Part shown: positions 33,585-34,434 of the stretch, piece after piece | How positions within the stretch are numbered: the stretch's first letter is position 1 | How the letters are laid out: the number at the start of each line of letters is the position of its first letter | Position numbers and translations under genes: made by a program | From: Fibrobacter sp. | GTDB lineage: Bacteria; Fibrobacterota; Fibrobacteria; Fibrobacterales; Fibrobacteraceae | DNA length: 34,434 bases | Direction: 5' to 3' | NCBI GenBank assembly: GCA_017615055.1 | Contig: JAGAAW010000057.1 | Location: 1-34,434, forward strand | The notes under the pieces: generated by a model | Databases searched by the model: none | Told to the model about the DNA's origin: nothing | Seen by the model: only the letters and a program-made list of their open reading frames with translations

Positions 33585-33712
33585 CATGATTTCGTACAAA
33601 TTAAACAAAATGTGGTAAAATCAAGGGATTTTTCTCCTGAAAGAGCGGTTTTGGAGGCGCATTTGGAGGCGTACATCCCAAAAATCTCCAAACTATTTAC
33701 ACACAAACTAAC

Positions 33713-33753
33713 AAAAAGCAGACCAAAAGCCACACTAGCACACGTTTAGTCTG
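33713..33753 (-). terminator. Terminator-like hairpin upstream of coaBC, distal copy
   Basis: Arms CAGACCAAA (33719-33727) and TTTAGTCTG (33745-33753), one G-T-type difference, again with a 17-nt loop. On the minus strand it is followed by CTTTTTG. It has the same arms and spacing as the copy 169 bp away, while the loop sequence differs. Confidence 0.5.
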
Positions 33754-33754
33754 T

Positions 33755-33779
33755 AAATTTGCAAATCATTCGCAAATTT
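33755..33779. repeat. Inverted repeat AAATTTGC/GCAAATTT
   Basis: Perfect 8-bp arms (33755-33762, 33772-33779) with a 9-bp spacer, directly beside the distal hairpin. AT-rich; it could be an operator. The rest of 33465-33844 holds no gene that can be supported. Confidence 0.5.
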
Positions 33780-33844
33780 GCCTGAAAATTACAACAATAG
33801 TCCCACCCGCAATCAAGGCACCAGCGAATCCACCCCTCGCGCTA

Positions 33845-33884
33845 CCTCAAAAAACGAAAATCCCGCAGGCTATTGCCCGCGGGA
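33845..33884 (-). terminator. Terminator of rpsA
   Basis: Stem TCCCGC.GGC/GCC.GCGGGA (33861-33884, one internal mismatch, loop of 4). On the minus strand it is followed by TTTTCGTTTTTTG. It lies 22 bp after the rpsA stop. Confidence 0.88.
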
Positions 33885-33906
33885 CTTTCAATACGAGTAA
33901 GAGATC

Positions 33907-34434
33907 TTACTTGGCTTCTTCAGCAGGAGCGGCGTCTTCGGCCGGCTTTTCCGCCTTCTTCTTGGTAGCCTTCTTCTTCGGAGCGGCAGCTTCACCGATC
34001 GTGGTGCCCGATTCGCCCGGCTTGTGGGAGTCCATCCAAGCCTTGAGTTCAGCGGATTCACGATTCTTGAAGTAGTCCACCACGGAGAGGTAGATCTTGC
34101 GGTTGTTCTGGTCGATCTCGGTCACGACAGCCGGGACTTCGTCGCCAACCTTGAATGCATCGGCCGGAACCTTGATGTATTCAGCGGTGAGCTTGGAGAC
34201 CGGGATGAAGCCTTCGATGCCGTCAGCGAGTTCAACGACAACGCCGCGGTCGAGCATACGAACGATCTTGCCCTTGACTTCGGAGTCAACCGGGTAGGTG
34301 GAATCGATAGAATCCCACGGATCTTCGGTGAGGTGCTTCATGGAGAGAGAAATGCGGCGCTTTTCCTTATCGACGGCGAGCACGACGCATTCAACCTTGT
34401 CACCCTTCTTGACCATTTCGTTCGGGTGGGTGAT
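33907..34434 (-). CDS. rpsA: 30S ribosomal protein S1, C-terminal part (runs off the right edge)
   Basis: The frame stays open to base 34434, and the upstream residues ITHPNEMVKKGDKVE continue an S1 repeat, so the Met codon at 34416 is internal. Visible: the end of one S1 RNA-binding repeat (EKRRISLSMKHLTEDPW), one complete repeat (YPVDSEVKGKIVRMLDRGVVVELADGIEGFIPVSKL..FKVGDEVPAVVTEIDQNNRKIYLSVVDYF), and a Lys/Ala/Glu-rich tail of about 40 residues. S1 brings mRNA to the 30S subunit. The link to this window's many start sites without a Shine-Dalgarno is only a thought. A clear terminator follows. Confidence 0.92.
   Translation of the reverse strand: MTHPNEMVKKGDKVECVVLAVDKEKRRISLSMKHLTEDPWDSIDSTYPVDSEVKGKIVRMLDRGVVVELADGIEGFIPVSKLTAEYIKVPADAFKVGDEVPAVVTEIDQNNRKIYLSVVDYFKNRESAELKAWMDSHKPGESGTTIGEAAAPKKKATKKKAEKPAEDAAPAEEAK

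Noticed and set aside
32193-33749. 518-aa plus-strand open frame
   Set aside because: Shadow of coaBC, extending over the hairpins upstream of it.

Overview
The window looks like chromosomal DNA of a Fibrobacter-type bacterium (phylum Fibrobacterota). Direct signs are a protein with the Fibrobacter succinogenes major paralogous domain (17415-18467), a lipoprotein with Ser-rich linkers of the kind common in that genus (26725-28029), and a diderm gene set (LptF/LptG, BamD, MlaE/MlaF, outer-membrane barrels). Anaerobic life fits the class III ribonucleotide reductase at the left edge. Most of the window is fairly GC-rich; 16.1-18.5 kb is clearly AT-richer and is the most accessory-looking part.

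Layout. 1-915: start of nrdD, reading out of the window, with a pair of NrdR-type boxes upstream. 1258-2670: a two-domain SIMPL protein. 8637 down to 2787 (minus): a tight four-gene operon lptF-lptG-diguanylate cyclase-Na+/solute symporter, ended by a clear terminator. 8703-13349 (plus): bamD, an outer-membrane barrel protein, a PHP phosphoesterase and a rhomboid protease, nearly without gaps. 13365-14051 (minus): a YfgM-like TPR protein. 14170-14242: tRNA-Thr(CGT) with its own promoter and terminator. 14354-16132: XPB-type helicase. 16161-16926: a probable GNAT toxin-antitoxin pair. 17415-18467: the Fibrobacter paralogous-domain protein. 20300 down to 18517: rfbA and a flavodoxin-cystatin fusion lipoprotein. 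20378-23815: a Ski2-like helicase with DUF3516-type tail, then ispD. 25571 down to 23819: a SmtB/CzrA-type sensor and an SO_0444-type metal exporter. 25691-26617: an outer-membrane protein. 28029 down to 26725: a Fibrobacter lipoprotein. 33464 down to 28147: coaBC, a degenerate UDG-like gene, dnaB, mlaE, mlaF. 33907-34434: the C-terminal part of rpsA.

How the genes work together. Several units concern the outer membrane: LPS export (LptFG), barrel assembly (BamD), lipid asymmetry (MlaEF) and dTDP-sugar supply (RfbA). The metal unit is self-contained: the sensor has the complete alpha-5 zinc site, and its palindromic operator lies over the inferred transcription start and start codon.

Signals not explained by the genes alone: (i) a 35-bp REP-like element present once between genes and once in frame inside coaBC, with compensatory stem changes; (ii) a recurring promoter layout with the -10 element only 7-14 nt before the ATG and no usable Shine-Dalgarno, implying leaderless or very short-leader mRNAs; (iii) two hairpins with the same arms and the same 17-nt loop length, each followed by a T-run, upstream of coaBC; (iv) a flavodoxin fused to a cystatin-like domain.
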